Positions 35,592 to 44,966 of a stretch of 47,829 nucleotides of DNA are shown in pieces. Position 1 is the first letter of the stretch. The number at the start of each line of letters is the position of its first letter. Under the pieces are notes generated by a model, which was not told the origin of the DNA, made no database searches, and worked only from the letters and a program-made list of their open reading frames with translations. Source of the DNA: Bacteroidota bacterium (lineage in GTDB: Bacteria; Bacteroidota; Bacteroidia; Flavobacteriales_D; Sanyastnellaceae); contig NVXE01000011.1 of the NCBI GenBank assembly GCA_002746975.1, positions 24,090-71,918 of the forward strand. The letters are read 5' to 3'. Position numbers and translations under genes: made by a program.

Positions 35592-36884
35592 ATGGAATTA
35601 AACGCAAATATGATTGCTGGTCCGAGCACCTCTACTGAGGCTATGGATCTAGAGAACCGACATGGAGCTCACAATTACCACCCACTACCAGTAGTTTTAG
35701 ATAGAGGAAAAGGAGTCCTTGTTTGGGATATCGAGGGAAAGGAGTACTACGACTTTTTGAGTGCATACAGCGCTGTAAACCAAGGTCACTGTCACCCAGC
35801 CATAGTAAAGGCTATGGTAGAACAGACCGAAAAACTCACACTTACTTCCCGCGCTTTTTACTCTTCTAATCTTGGGAAATACGAACAGTTCGTTACTGAA
35901 TATTTCGGTTACGATAAAGTTCTCCCAATGAATACTGGAGCCGAAGCTGTTGAAACAGCAATAAAAATTGCTCGTAAATGGGCCTATGACGTAAAAGGCG
36001 TACCAGCTAATGCCGCTAAAATTATTACTTGTTCGGAAAATTTCCACGGTCGCACTACAACCATTGTTTCGTTTTCGACTGACGACGTAGCCACAGGCGG
36101 GTTTGGACCTTATACTCCGGGCTTCGAAGTTATACCTTATAATGATATAGACGCTCTTCGCTCAGCTGTTGCGGACTCAAACGTCGCTGGCTTCCTCGTT
36201 GAACCTATCCAAGGTGAGGCTGGTGTTAACGTCCCTGATGACGATTATATCCGTGCAGCTCACAAGATTTGTATGGAGGCAAACGTTCTCTTTATGGCTG
36301 ATGAAGTCCAAACAGGAATCGCTCGCACAGGAGCACTCCTAGCTACATGTGGTAACTGTACTTGTTCTGGATCTTGTGAGCGTCAGGCTTCGTTTGTTAA
36401 AGCAGACTTACTCATTCTTGGAAAAGCCCTTAGCGGAGGAGCATACCCCGTATCAGCAGTCCTAGCTGACGAAGCTATTATGTCAGTAATACATCCTGGA
36501 CAACACGGATCGACGTTTGGAGGGAATCCTGTTGCTGCAGAAGTTGCAATAGCTGCTCTTTCAGTAGTCAGAGATGAAGATTTAGCTTTAAATGCCCGAA
36601 CTCTAGGTGCCCATTTCCGTGACGGAATAGAAGATATCGCTTCCGAGTGCTCGTTAATAAAACTCGTTCGTGGACGTGGATTACTAAACGCGGTTATCAT
36701 AAATGATTCTCCTGACTCATCTACAGCTTGGGATTTATGCGTTGCCATGAAAGACAATGGCCTACTTGCCAAACCTACCCACGGAAATATTATCCGATTC
36801 GCACCTCCTTTAGTTATTACTAAAGAACAACTAGACGACTGCCTAGAGATTATTCGTAAGACGTTTAAGGAATTCGAAAAATAG
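35592..36884 (+). CDS. rocD: Ornithine aminotransferase
   Basis: 430 residues, class III PLP aminotransferase. It converts ornithine plus 2-oxoglutarate to glutamate semialdehyde plus glutamate in arginine use and proline synthesis. The FLSAYSAVNQGHCHP start, NTGAEAVETAIKIARKW, FHGRTT, the PLP-contacting DEVQTGIARTG (Asp237) and the Schiff-base Lys278 in ILGKALSGGAYPV are all present. Between DEVQTG and the lysine there is an unusual Cys-rich stretch, CGNCTCSGSC (253-262; C-x2-C-x-C-x3-C). The stop is five bases from that of the convergent cysteine synthase-like gene. Confidence 0.92.
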   Translation: MELNANMIAGPSTSTEAMDLENRHGAHNYHPLPVVLDRGKGVLVWDIEGKEYYDFLSAYSAVNQGHCHPAIVKAMVEQTEKLTLTSRAFYSSNLGKYEQFVTEYFGYDKVLPMNTGAEAVETAIKIARKWAYDVKGVPANAAKIITCSENFHGRTTTIVSFSTDDVATGGFGPYTPGFEVIPYNDIDALRSAVADSNVAGFLVEPIQGEAGVNVPDDDYIRAAHKICMEANVLFMADEVQTGIARTGALLATCGNCTCSGSCERQASFVKADLLILGKALSGGAYPVSAVLADEAIMSVIHPGQHGSTFGGNPVAAEVAIAALSVVRDEDLALNARTLGAHFRDGIEDIASECSLIKLVRGRGLLNAVIINDSPDSSTAWDLCVAMKDNGLLAKPTHGNIIRFAPPLVITKEQLDDCLEIIRKTFKEFEK

Positions 36885-36889
36885 TTTCG

Positions 36890-37882
36890 TTAGCTAATAA
36901 AACCCTGCTCGCGCATCCAGTCGTCGTTGTATATTTTGCCTACGTAACGTGAACCGTGATCGTGGAATAAAACGACTGGAAGATCTGTAGGTGAGAGTTC
37001 GGACTTAAGTTGGCGTAGACCTTCAATGGCAGAACCGCTAGAATATCCGAGTAAAAGACCTTCTTTAAGGGCGAGTTCGCGAGCGGCGAGGGCTGCGGCC
37101 TTGTCTGTGACCTTCTCGAACTTATCGATTAGATCGAACTTCACATTTGCAGGTAGAATATCCTCTCCTATGCCCTCCGTCAAGTAACCGTAAATCTCGT
37201 TTTCGTCAAATTCTCCCGTTTCGAGATACTTTTTAAAGACGGAACCATATGAATCGACACCCCAAATTTGAATATCTGGATTCTGTTCTTTTAGATACTT
37301 CGCTACACCAGAGATAGTTCCTCCGGTTCCGACACCAACAATAAAATGTGTGATTCGACCTTCGGTTTGGGCCCAAATTTCTGGGCCTGTAGAAAGATAA
37401 TGAGCCTTACCATTGCTTAGATTATCGTATTGATTACACCAAAAACTTCCTTCTATTTCCTTATTCAATTTCTCCGCAATACTGTAATAACTTTCAGGAT
37501 GATCGGGGGCCACGGCAGTAGGGCAAATATGCACCTCTGCACCTAAAGCCCTCAACATATCAGCTTTTTCCTTACTTTGCTTACAGTTAGTGGTGCATAT
37601 GAGTTTGTAACCTTTTACTATAGCCGCAAGAGCTAACCCCATGCCAGTATTACCAGAAGTACACTCGATAATAGTCCCACCCGGTTTCAAATCCCCAGAT
37701 GCCTCAGCATCCTCAATCATTTGTAGTGCCATCCTATCCTTCACACTGTGGCCAGGATTGAAATACTCGACTTTGGCATACACATCACAAGGAAAATCCT
37801 CAACTATTTTATTTAGTTTTATTAGAGGGGTATTTCCGATAGCTCCGAGAATGTTATTGTGTACGTTTTTTCCTTTTTCCAT
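36890..37882 (-). CDS. Cysteine synthase / cystathionine beta-synthase-type PLP enzyme
   Basis: 330 residues from ATG 37882; the frame runs far upstream but overlaps the permease gene there. Fold type II PLP enzyme: GNTPL (16-20), FNPGHSVKDR with the PLP Lys48, CTSGNTGMG, VGVGTGGTISG (phosphate loop) and GYSSGSA. There is no C-terminal CBS regulatory domain. It would make cysteine from O-acetylserine, or cystathionine from serine and homocysteine; the sequence alone does not decide. A TACTTTTG box ends four bases before the ATG on the minus strand. Confidence 0.9.
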   Translation of the reverse strand: MEKGKNVHNNILGAIGNTPLIKLNKIVEDFPCDVYAKVEYFNPGHSVKDRMALQMIEDAEASGDLKPGGTIIECTSGNTGMGLALAAIVKGYKLICTTNCKQSKEKADMLRALGAEVHICPTAVAPDHPESYYSIAEKLNKEIEGSFWCNQYDNLSNGKAHYLSTGPEIWAQTEGRITHFIVGVGTGGTISGVAKYLKEQNPDIQIWGVDSYGSVFKKYLETGEFDENEIYGYLTEGIGEDILPANVKFDLIDKFEKVTDKAAALAARELALKEGLLLGYSSGSAIEGLRQLKSELSPTDLPVVLFHDHGSRYVGKIYNDDWMREQGFIS

Positions 37883-37886
37883 GCTG

Positions 37887-37894
37887 CAAAAGTA
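37887..37894 (-). promoter_or_regulatory. TAnnTTTG box four bases before the cysteine synthase-like start
   Basis: TACTTTTG on the minus strand, an exact consensus match, followed by CAGC and the ATG at 37882. The predicted transcript starts at or beside the start codon. Confidence 0.5.
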
Positions 37895-37943
37895 AGTACT
37901 CCGGAAGGGATATTCTGTTCTGCTCGCATTACCTTTCATCCCA

Positions 37944-39386
37944 ATGAATACATCGGGCAAAATTACTAGACGAATTGCACAAAGGATGAGCAGCCCTAGT
38001 AGCTCTTCATCCTCTTGGGCACGTCCAGTTGTTAGAATTGCCACCGCCGGAGTAGCACTAGGACTTGCATTAATAATCGTTTCTACTGCCATCGTTCAGG
38101 GATTTCAAAGTGAGATTCGTGAACTTGTTATAGGTTTTGGCTCACACTTGCAAATAATTCCTAATGACCCAGATAATAATGGCTTAGTCTTAAACGAAGA
38201 TTTGCTCACCGAAATTTCAAGTATCGAGGGCGTTAAATCTATCGCTCCTCTTCATGTTATAACAGGTTTACTAGAAACCAAGAAATCTTTAAAGGGGGTT
38301 ACAGTAAAAGGCATTTCCATTAATCGTAGTGATACGACAATGATTTCAAGCTCTATTATATATGGGAAACTTCCTATAGACAAGTCAGATGTTCTGATTT
38401 CGGCACCTCTCGCATCAAAGCTAGAACTGGATACAAATGACCGCATCTCACTTTATTTGGTCATAAAAAACGAGGAAGTTAAGCCTCGCGTAGTTCGAGT
38501 TTGTGGCATTTATGAAACCGGTCTTCTCGAATATGACGAACGGTTCATCTTCGTAAATAGCAACCTTCTTCAAGAAGTCTCGAATAGAGGGGTTCAAGCC
38601 GTGATTTATTTAAACGAAAGAATTCGTGGAGGCTCATTTGGTAAAACTCTCGAAAACGAAAACCCAAAAGGACGCTGGGAACCCGATTTAGACCTTCAAG
38701 ACACTCTAATCACGTATAACTGGATCGTTGGGGAGAGCGAGAGCTCTATACAAGATACTGCAATTCTTTATTTCCGCAACGGAAAATGGAACGCTGAAGC
38801 TGGAGATGGCTCATGGAATTTATTTTGCGAAGGGTATGAGGTATTTATAGATGAATACAAAGATTTGGCATATCTAGAACAGAAAATTTTGAATACAATT
38901 CCATACACTTTGACAACTCAAAATGTCATACGACAAAGTCCCGAAATTTTTAGTTGGCTGGGAATGCTCGATTTGAATGTCATTGTGATTATCGGACTTA
39001 TGGTACTTATAAGTATCATAAATATGGTGAGCGCTCTGCTCATCGTAATACTTGAAAGGCGATCTCAAGTAGGACTTCTTAAAGCGCTAGGAATGCGTGA
39101 TTCAACAGTTATTCAACTTTTCGTTAGGTATGCCACTAGAATTATTGGGGGAGGTTTTATAGGGGGGAATATTATCGGCTTCGCAATTTGTATAATTCAG
39201 GATCAAACAGGCATAATCACCCTCGACCCCTCTGCCTACTACGTTTCTGAGGTGCCTATATTATTTGACTTCTCACGTATTTTCCTAATCGAAATAATAG
39301 CTTTTGTTGCATGCACCATCGCCATGCTACTTCCAGCGTGGTATAGCACACGAATACAACCATCCACAGCGTTAAGAATTAAATGA
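37944..39386 (+). CDS. LolC/LolE-type ABC transporter permease (FtsX family)
   Basis: 480 residues. One membrane helix near the N-terminus (about 32-52), a long periplasmic domain, and three C-terminal helices (about 345-370, 395-420, 448-470) give the FtsX/LolCE arrangement. RPVVRIATAGVALGLALIIVSTAIVQGFQSEI and MVSALLIVILERRSQVGLLKALGMRDSTV are typical. Such permeases lift lipoproteins from the inner membrane for outer-membrane delivery; the ATPase (LolD) is not in the window. The NamZ gene starts inside its stop (ATGA). A TACCTTTC box ends six bases before its ATG. Confidence 0.85.
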   Translation: MNTSGKITRRIAQRMSSPSSSSSSWARPVVRIATAGVALGLALIIVSTAIVQGFQSEIRELVIGFGSHLQIIPNDPDNNGLVLNEDLLTEISSIEGVKSIAPLHVITGLLETKKSLKGVTVKGISINRSDTTMISSSIIYGKLPIDKSDVLISAPLASKLELDTNDRISLYLVIKNEEVKPRVVRVCGIYETGLLEYDERFIFVNSNLLQEVSNRGVQAVIYLNERIRGGSFGKTLENENPKGRWEPDLDLQDTLITYNWIVGESESSIQDTAILYFRNGKWNAEAGDGSWNLFCEGYEVFIDEYKDLAYLEQKILNTIPYTLTTQNVIRQSPEIFSWLGMLDLNVIVIIGLMVLISIINMVSALLIVILERRSQVGLLKALGMRDSTVIQLFVRYATRIIGGGFIGGNIIGFAICIIQDQTGIITLDPSAYYVSEVPILFDFSRIFLIEIIAFVACTIAMLLPAWYSTRIQPSTALRIK

Positions 39387-40687
39387 TGCCTGTTATAAAT
39401 ACCCTTCGTGCCTTCTCATGTCTTCTGTTTATTTCATTCGTGGGCCTCAATTTATCTACTCTATCAGCCCAAAACACGCTAATTCGAACCTCCCCCCCAT
39501 CTCGCATCTGCCTAGGTAATGAAAATATCGAAGCTATTCTTAATTTAACCGCGGAAAAACGAGTAGCCATAGTAGGTAATCACACATCCGTTCTTTATGC
39601 TGATATAGAAAGATATCCAATACACTTAGTCGACACCTTACTTTCAAGCAAGGTAGATATCGTTAAAGTTTTCGCTCCTGAACACGGATTCCGCGGCGAC
39701 CATGCAAATGGAGATCATATTACAGACGATGTCGATCCTAAAACTGGTCTTCCCATATTATCTCTTCACGGAAAATTTCGCAAACCATCTCCAGAATCTC
39801 TTTCAGATTTAGACATTATCATTTTTGACATACAGGACGTAGGGGCTAGATTCTACACATATCTCAGCACATTACTTCTTGTTATGGAAGCCGCAGCCGA
39901 AAACGATATCGACGTTATCGTACTAGATAGGCCAAACCCTCATGGACATCATGTAGCAGGCCCCATGCTCGACCCTGCATTCAAATCTTTCGTCGGTTGG
40001 GCACCTGTTCCTGTAATACATGGCATGACTTTCGGTGAAATCGCTCTTATGGCAAATGCCGAAGGATGGCTTGAGAACTCTGTTACAACAGGTCTATACG
40101 TTATCCCGTGCGATGGCTATTATCACTCAGATAGATACGCCCTACCTATCGCCCCCTCACCAAACCTCCCTACTAAAATCTCAATAGAGCTATACCCTTC
40201 TCTTTGTTTCCTAGAACCCACAAATGTTAGTATAGGACGTGGAACCCCCACCCCATTTGAGATAGCAGGAATCCCATCAAAGTTGATTTATAATAATCCA
40301 CGACACCTTTCAACACCTTATGACAAAATTTCATTTACGCCAGTTCCCACTCCTATAGCGGCTCCCCACCCTAAACACGAAAACGTACTATGTATCGGGG
40401 AGAACTTTAAAACGACTGGTCTTCAATGGTGGAAAGAAGGCCCGAGCTGGGATATATCAATTCTAGAGGGCTACGCGAACTCATTCCGAAACGAAAATCT
40501 AGAACTCACGGGCTTCTTTACCTCAAAGAGCTTCTTCGATAAATTGGCGGGGACAGATAAACTTCGACTCTGCCTTGAAGAAGGCGAAGGTCTGGATGAA
40601 TTAAAAAAGGTTTGGGCTAAAGAAATTATCAAATTCAAGAAGTCTAGATCGCCGTACCTACTATATCCATCTCAGAGAAAGCTTTAA
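39383..40687 (+). CDS. NamZ-like exo-beta-N-acetylmuramidase (DUF1343)
   Basis: 434 residues with a signal peptide ending LSTLSA (about 1-29). The DUF1343/GH171 pattern is clear: RVAIVGNHTSVL, VKVFAPEHGFRGDHANGD, DIIIFDIQDVGARFYTYLST, LDRPNPHG, PVIHGMTFGEIALMAN and NVSIGRGTPTPFE. NamZ removes terminal MurNAc from peptidoglycan fragments, so this enzyme would act in the periplasm or outside in wall recycling. It overlaps the permease gene by four bases, a pairing that suggests they are made together. Confidence 0.87.
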   Translation: MMPVINTLRAFSCLLFISFVGLNLSTLSAQNTLIRTSPPSRICLGNENIEAILNLTAEKRVAIVGNHTSVLYADIERYPIHLVDTLLSSKVDIVKVFAPEHGFRGDHANGDHITDDVDPKTGLPILSLHGKFRKPSPESLSDLDIIIFDIQDVGARFYTYLSTLLLVMEAAAENDIDVIVLDRPNPHGHHVAGPMLDPAFKSFVGWAPVPVIHGMTFGEIALMANAEGWLENSVTTGLYVIPCDGYYHSDRYALPIAPSPNLPTKISIELYPSLCFLEPTNVSIGRGTPTPFEIAGIPSKLIYNNPRHLSTPYDKISFTPVPTPIAAPHPKHENVLCIGENFKTTGLQWWKEGPSWDISILEGYANSFRNENLELTGFFTSKSFFDKLAGTDKLRLCLEEGEGLDELKKVWAKEIIKFKKSRSPYLLYPSQRKL

Positions 40688-40734
40688 ACATAATTCGAAA
40701 TAATTAAGACTTTTTTAAGAATACAAAAACTAAC

Positions 40735-40742
40735 TATCTTCG
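40735..40742 (+). promoter_or_regulatory. TAnnTTYG box five bases before a lipoprotein start
   Basis: TATCTTCG ends five bases before the ATG at 40748. A T-run at 40711-40716 lies about 18 bases upstream where a -33 element would be. Confidence 0.4.
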
Positions 40743-40747
40743 CAACT

Positions 40748-41245
40748 ATGAAACCTATTTCTACAGCCCTCTTCACATTAGTTGCTTCAATTTTCATCCT
40801 GTCAGGATGTACAAAGCACGAACCATACGTTAATATTGTATACAATTGCGAATGTGGCTCTATGTCTTTAGATGGACGAGACTTGGCTGTTAGGCTAGCT
40901 GAAGGCTATGTTCCTAGCGAAAGTTCTCCAAACTTATTTCGTTACCATGTTGTAGCTGATCTTAGAACTTCAAATGAAGTGGATCATCATAACCCTAGTC
41001 ACGATATAGCATTTACAATAGAGGTGATAACTGATGGCTCATCAACTACTGTTAATGCTGTGGATGTCTTAATGGCAAACGAACTCGAAGCTCCTTCACT
41101 TGATGTAGACTGGAACATCGCAGGCGGAGTAGTTAAAGTTATAAAAACCGATTCTCTACACACTTTAACTTTTTCAAATGTTTCAGCTGGCTCAAGTGGA
41201 AATGGTGGAACTATAGATGCTGAGTTATATATATACCCTCAATAA
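40748..41245 (+). CDS. Small lipoprotein of unknown function
   Basis: 165 residues with a lipoprotein signal ending FILSGC (Cys21). I do not recognise the mature part. It has NCECGS near residue 35, then mostly beta-type sequence (FRYHVVADLRT, DIAFTIEVIT, VVKVIKTDSLHTLTFSNVSAG) ending in AELYIYP, compatible with a small beta-sandwich. Two cysteines besides the lipid one could form a disulfide. It has its own promoter-like box and converges on aconitase. Confidence 0.7.
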   Translation: MKPISTALFTLVASIFILSGCTKHEPYVNIVYNCECGSMSLDGRDLAVRLAEGYVPSESSPNLFRYHVVADLRTSNEVDHHNPSHDIAFTIEVITDGSSTTVNAVDVLMANELEAPSLDVDWNIAGGVVKVIKTDSLHTLTFSNVSAGSSGNGGTIDAELYIYPQ

Positions 41246-41268
41246 AATCCATAGCTAACTCGACTTAT

Positions 41269-41284
41269 TGACAAAAAAACCTCA
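41269..41284 (-). terminator. Weak terminator of the aconitase gene
   Basis: On the minus strand AAAC-TGAG-GTTT forms a 4-bp stem followed by a run of T, shortly after the aconitase stop. The stem is short, so this is tentative. Confidence 0.35.
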
Positions 41285-41286
41285 GT

Positions 41287-43554
41287 TTATTTAGCGTTCT
41301 CAGCTTTAATCATATTTAGAGCAGATCCAGCACGATACCATGCTATTTGTTGTTCGTTATATGTATGCTTTGTCATAACTACGTCCTTCGTGCCATCTGC
41401 ATGAACTACTTCAATAGTAAGAGGCTTTCCTGGAGCGAAGTCTTCAAGGTCTATAAAATTAAAGGTATCGTCCTCCTGAATGAGATTGTAATCGTTTTCA
41501 TTCATAAAAGTTAGTCCGAGCATTCCTTGTTTCTTTAGGTTTGTCTCATGAATTCGAGCGAACGAATTTACAATTACAGCATAAACTCCTAGGTGACGAG
41601 GTTGCATAGCTGCGTGCTCACGAGAACTCCCCTCACCGTAATTAGAATCTCCTACAACGACTGAGGGAATACCTGCAGCTTTGTATGATCGTGCAACTTC
41701 AGGAACTTCTCCAAAAGAACCATCGATTTGGTTTTTTACTTTATTAGTAGCTCCTCCGAAAGCATTTACTGCTCCAGTTAAAGTGTTGTTCGATATGTTA
41801 TCTAAGTGACCTCTATACCTTAGCCATGGACCTGCCATAGAAATATGGTCAGTTGTACACTTCCCTTCTGCTTTTATAAGTAGTTTGGCTCCTAAAATAT
41901 TTTTACCATCCCACTCAGGAAACGGGTCAAGTAGTTGCAAACGCTCAGAATTTGGGTCCACCTTAACCTCTACACCAGAACCATCTACTGCAGGCTCAAG
42001 ATATCCCGCATCCTCAACATCAAAACCTTTACTAGGAAGCTCCTCTCCGACTGGTTCGCTTAGCATAACTTGCTTTCCGTCCTTCGTGTGAAGGTAGTCT
42101 GTTATGGGATTAAACGTTAGGTCACCTGCTATTGCGATTGCCGTTACTAATTCTGGAGATCCGACAAATGCATGAGTATTTGGGTTACCGTCAGCACGTT
42201 TTGAGAAATTTCTGTTAAAAGAATGAACGATTGAGTTCTTTTCCTTCTTATCTGCACCAGATCTAGCCCATTGTCCTATACAAGGTCCACAAGCGTTTGC
42301 GAAAACGTTAGCTCCCAACTCTTTAAAGGTACTAATCATTCCGTCTCGCTCAATTGTGAAACGAACAAGTTCCGATCCTGGAGTGATATTTAAAGTACCC
42401 TTAGACTCTACACCTAATTCTACTGCTTGTTTGGCAATAGATGCCGCACGACTTATATCTTCGTAGCTAGAATTCGTACATGAACCTATAAGTCCGTACT
42501 CTATAGATGTAGGCCAACCATTAGAGGCAGCAGCTTCTTTCATTTGGCTTACAGGAGTAGCTAAATCTGGAGTAAATGGTCCGTTTAAATGAGGTTCTAG
42601 TTCATCTAAGTTTATCTCGATAACTTCGTCGAAATAACGCTCAGGATCGGCATATACTTCAGGGTCACCTGTTAAGTGAGATGAGATCTCATCAGCTGCA
42701 TCAGCAACATCAGCTCGACTTGTAGAACGCAAGTAACGCCCCATGCTATCGTCATATCCAAACAATGATGTTGTAGCTCCAATCTCTGCACCCATATTAC
42801 ATATAGTACCTTTTCCTGTACAAGAAAGCCCTATGGCTCCATCACCGAAATATTCAACGATTGCACCCGTGCCTCCTTTTGTAGTAAGTATACCTGCTAC
42901 TTTAAGAATCACGTCTTTCGCACTTAACCATCCGCTTAGCTTTCCCGTTAGCTTAATTCCTATAAGTTTAGGAAATTTTAATTCCCAAGGAAGTCCTGCC
43001 ATAACATCTACTGCATCAGCACCACCTACTCCCACAGCAACCATACCTAGGCCACCTGCATTAACAGTGTGTGAATCAGTTCCTATCATCATTCCTCCTG
43101 GGAATGCGTAGTTCTCAAGTACAACTTGGTGTATAATTCCAGCACCGGGCTTCCAAAAGCCTATTCCGTACTTATCTGATACGGACTCGAGGAAATTGAA
43201 GACCTCATTATTTTGGTTTATAGCATTCTGCAAGTCAGAAGTTGCCTCAACCTTCGCTTGGATAAGATGGTCGCAATGCACAGTTGAAGGAACACCTACT
43301 TTATTCTTACCCGCTTGCATGAACTGTAGCAAAGCCATCTGAGCAGTAGCATCCTGCATCGCCACTCTATCAGGTGCGAAGTCCACGTAATCAATCCCAC
43401 GCTGATATACTTGCGTAGGCGCTCCATCCCAAAGGTGAGCATTTAAAATTTTCTCTGCTAAAGTCAGAGGCCTTCCAGCTAATTCTCTCGCCGCTTCAAT
43501 ACGCTCAGGAAATCCTGAGTATACTTTTTTGATCATATCTATATCAAAAGTCAT
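41287..43554 (-). CDS. Aconitate hydratase (mitochondrial-type aconitase)
   Basis: 755 residues, 4Fe-4S enzyme that isomerises citrate to isocitrate for the isocitrate dehydrogenase encoded at 32766. It matches the mitochondrial-type branch: [44 protein letters not shown] and [12 protein letters not shown] hold the three cluster cysteines, and [15 protein letters not shown] is the C-terminal substrate loop. The gene symbol is left open because the acnA/acnB names do not fit this branch well. A TATCTTTG promoter box lies 26 bases before its start. Confidence 0.95.
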   Translation of the reverse strand: MTFDIDMIKKVYSGFPERIEAARELAGRPLTLAEKILNAHLWDGAPTQVYQRGIDYVDFAPDRVAMQDATAQMALLQFMQAGKNKVGVPSTVHCDHLIQAKVEATSDLQNAINQNNEVFNFLESVSDKYGIGFWKPGAGIIHQVVLENYAFPGGMMIGTDSHTVNAGGLGMVAVGVGGADAVDVMAGLPWELKFPKLIGIKLTGKLSGWLSAKDVILKVAGILTTKGGTGAIVEYFGDGAIGLSCTGKGTICNMGAEIGATTSLFGYDDSMGRYLRSTSRADVADAADEISSHLTGDPEVYADPERYFDEVIEINLDELEPHLNGPFTPDLATPVSQMKEAAASNGWPTSIEYGLIGSCTNSSYEDISRAASIAKQAVELGVESKGTLNITPGSELVRFTIERDGMISTFKELGANVFANACGPCIGQWARSGADKKEKNSIVHSFNRNFSKRADGNPNTHAFVGSPELVTAIAIAGDLTFNPITDYLHTKDGKQVMLSEPVGEELPSKGFDVEDAGYLEPAVDGSGVEVKVDPNSERLQLLDPFPEWDGKNILGAKLLIKAEGKCTTDHISMAGPWLRYRGHLDNISNNTLTGAVNAFGGATNKVKNQIDGSFGEVPEVARSYKAAGIPSVVVGDSNYGEGSSREHAAMQPRHLGVYAVIVNSFARIHETNLKKQGMLGLTFMNENDYNLIQEDDTFNFIDLEDFAPGKPLTIEVVHADGTKDVVMTKHTYNEQQIAWYRAGSALNMIKAENAK

Positions 43555-43580
43555 GTTACTGTGATTTTTGTTTCAGGTAG

Positions 43581-43602
43581 CAAAGATAGGGTAGTACCTT
43601 CG
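43581..43602. promoter_or_regulatory. Divergent promoter boxes, aconitase and permease
   Basis: On the minus strand TATCTTTG (43588-43581) lies 26 bases before the aconitase ATG. On the plus strand TACCTTCG (43595-43602) ends four bases before the permease ATG at 43607. The two boxes are six bases apart, so their use is likely to be competitive. Confidence 0.5.
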
Positions 43603-43606
43603 GGGC

Positions 43607-44851
43607 ATGAGGATGTCTAAGTCTGTTTTAATCGAACAAATAAATGTTGCAATCGGATCCATACGTGGACAAGCACTAAGAACCTCTTTAACAGTGGGAA
43701 TCATAGGCATGGGAATCATGGCGCTCATAGCTATGGTAACAGCGACAGAATCACTTAAACAGAATATTCGCACAGAATTCTCCTCTCTTGGAACTAATTC
43801 TTTCTCAATTAAGGCCAAACGACAAGGTGGTTTTTTTAATGGCAGACGAGCAGCACCTACCGAGCCCATTACTTATCGCGAAACAAGACGATTCACTAAA
43901 TTAGTAGGAACTGAACTGACCGTTACCTCTTCTATTTTCGCCTCTGGATCAGCCGTATTAAGTCGAGGCTCAAAACAAACTGACCCAAACATACAAATTC
44001 TGGGTGTCGATGGAAACTACTTACTCGTTTCAAACATCCCTCTCTCAAAAGGACGGGGTTTTACCTTAACGGAAAGTTATGAAGGCGCCTCTTTAATAGT
44101 CATTGGCGCAAATATCGAAAAGAAACTTTTCGAGCCATGGGAAGATGTAGTGGGTTCTAATATTCTACTTTCTGGAACTCGTTATGTTGTTATAGGAGTC
44201 ATAGAATCTAGGGGAGCTAGTTTCGGGATGTCTCAAGATAATCAATGCCTTATCACTATACCCTCGGTTCGGAGACAATTCTCAGATAATAATAGAAATT
44301 ATAACATTACCTGTACAGTAAATAACCCTGAAAAACTTTCTGAATCTTCAGATTTGGCTACAGGAGCATTTAGGATGGTTCGTGGTGATTTACCTGGTGC
44401 CGATAACTCATTCGAATTAAGTAAAAGCGATGCTCTAGTTGAAACACTGCTTGAAGCTACCTCTGGTATTTCAATCGCTGCTAGTGTAATAGGTATTATT
44501 ACGCTATTTGGAGCTGGTATAGGGCTAATGAATATTATGCTTGTCTCAGTTTCTGAAAGAACTCGTGAAATAGGAACTCGAAAATCCTTAGGAGCAAGCG
44601 CTAGAGCTATTAGAACACAATTTCTAGTCGAAGTCATTATTATAGGTCAACTTGGTGGTGCTGTTGGTATTATTGTAGGACTAGCTCTAGGAAATATGAT
44701 GGCATCCTACTTCGAGACACCATTTATTATCCCATGGGGATGGATAGCCATAGGTATGACTTTGTGTATGGCTACAAGTCTGGCAAGTGGATATTATCCA
44801 GCAAGGAAAGCATCATTACTTGACCCGATTGTCGCTCTAGGAAGAGCGTAG
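43607..44851 (+). CDS. MacB-type ABC transporter permease (FtsX family)
   Basis: 414 residues; the start could also be the ATG at 43613. One helix at about 26-46, a periplasmic MacB core domain (about 60-260), then three C-terminal helices. GAGIGLMNIMLVSVSERTREIGTRKSLGASARAIRTQFLVEV is the classic MacB permease signature (the stretch after the second helix), and the end PARKASLLDPIVALGRA is also typical. The ATPase domain is absent and no ATPase gene is in the window, so the partner must be elsewhere. Likely role: mechanotransmission-driven export or signalling, substrate unknown. Confidence 0.88.
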   Translation: MRMSKSVLIEQINVAIGSIRGQALRTSLTVGIIGMGIMALIAMVTATESLKQNIRTEFSSLGTNSFSIKAKRQGGFFNGRRAAPTEPITYRETRRFTKLVGTELTVTSSIFASGSAVLSRGSKQTDPNIQILGVDGNYLLVSNIPLSKGRGFTLTESYEGASLIVIGANIEKKLFEPWEDVVGSNILLSGTRYVVIGVIESRGASFGMSQDNQCLITIPSVRRQFSDNNRNYNITCTVNNPEKLSESSDLATGAFRMVRGDLPGADNSFELSKSDALVETLLEATSGISIAASVIGIITLFGAGIGLMNIMLVSVSERTREIGTRKSLGASARAIRTQFLVEVIIIGQLGGAVGIIVGLALGNMMASYFETPFIIPWGWIAIGMTLCMATSLASGYYPARKASLLDPIVALGRA

Positions 44852-44930
44852 TCATTGAGAAAATCGTGTTATTAACAGTTCGTTGGGACATTTTATGACA
44901 AAGAATGGACATTGGAGCTATGCCTCAGCG

Positions 44931-44938
44931 TAAATTTG
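44931..44938 (+). promoter_or_regulatory. Desaturase -7 promoter box
   Basis: TAAATTTG followed by CAC, an exact TAnnTTTG match 28 bases before the ATG. A TTG at 44912-44914 with 16 bases between could serve as the -33 element. Confidence 0.6.
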
Positions 44939-44966
44939 CACTTGATTATGCCTCAAAATTGAATAT

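Noticed and set aside
37883-38092. Longer N-terminus for the cysteine synthase-like protein
   Set aside because: Runs antisense through the permease gene and has no family support; ATG 37882 begins at the normal position.
42743-43111. 122-residue plus-strand frame opposite aconitase
   Set aside because: Proline/serine-rich antisense shadow of a strongly conserved gene, with no promoter or family match.
44895-44933. 12-codon ORF before the desaturase
   Set aside because: It lies upstream of the predicted transcription start and is too short to support.
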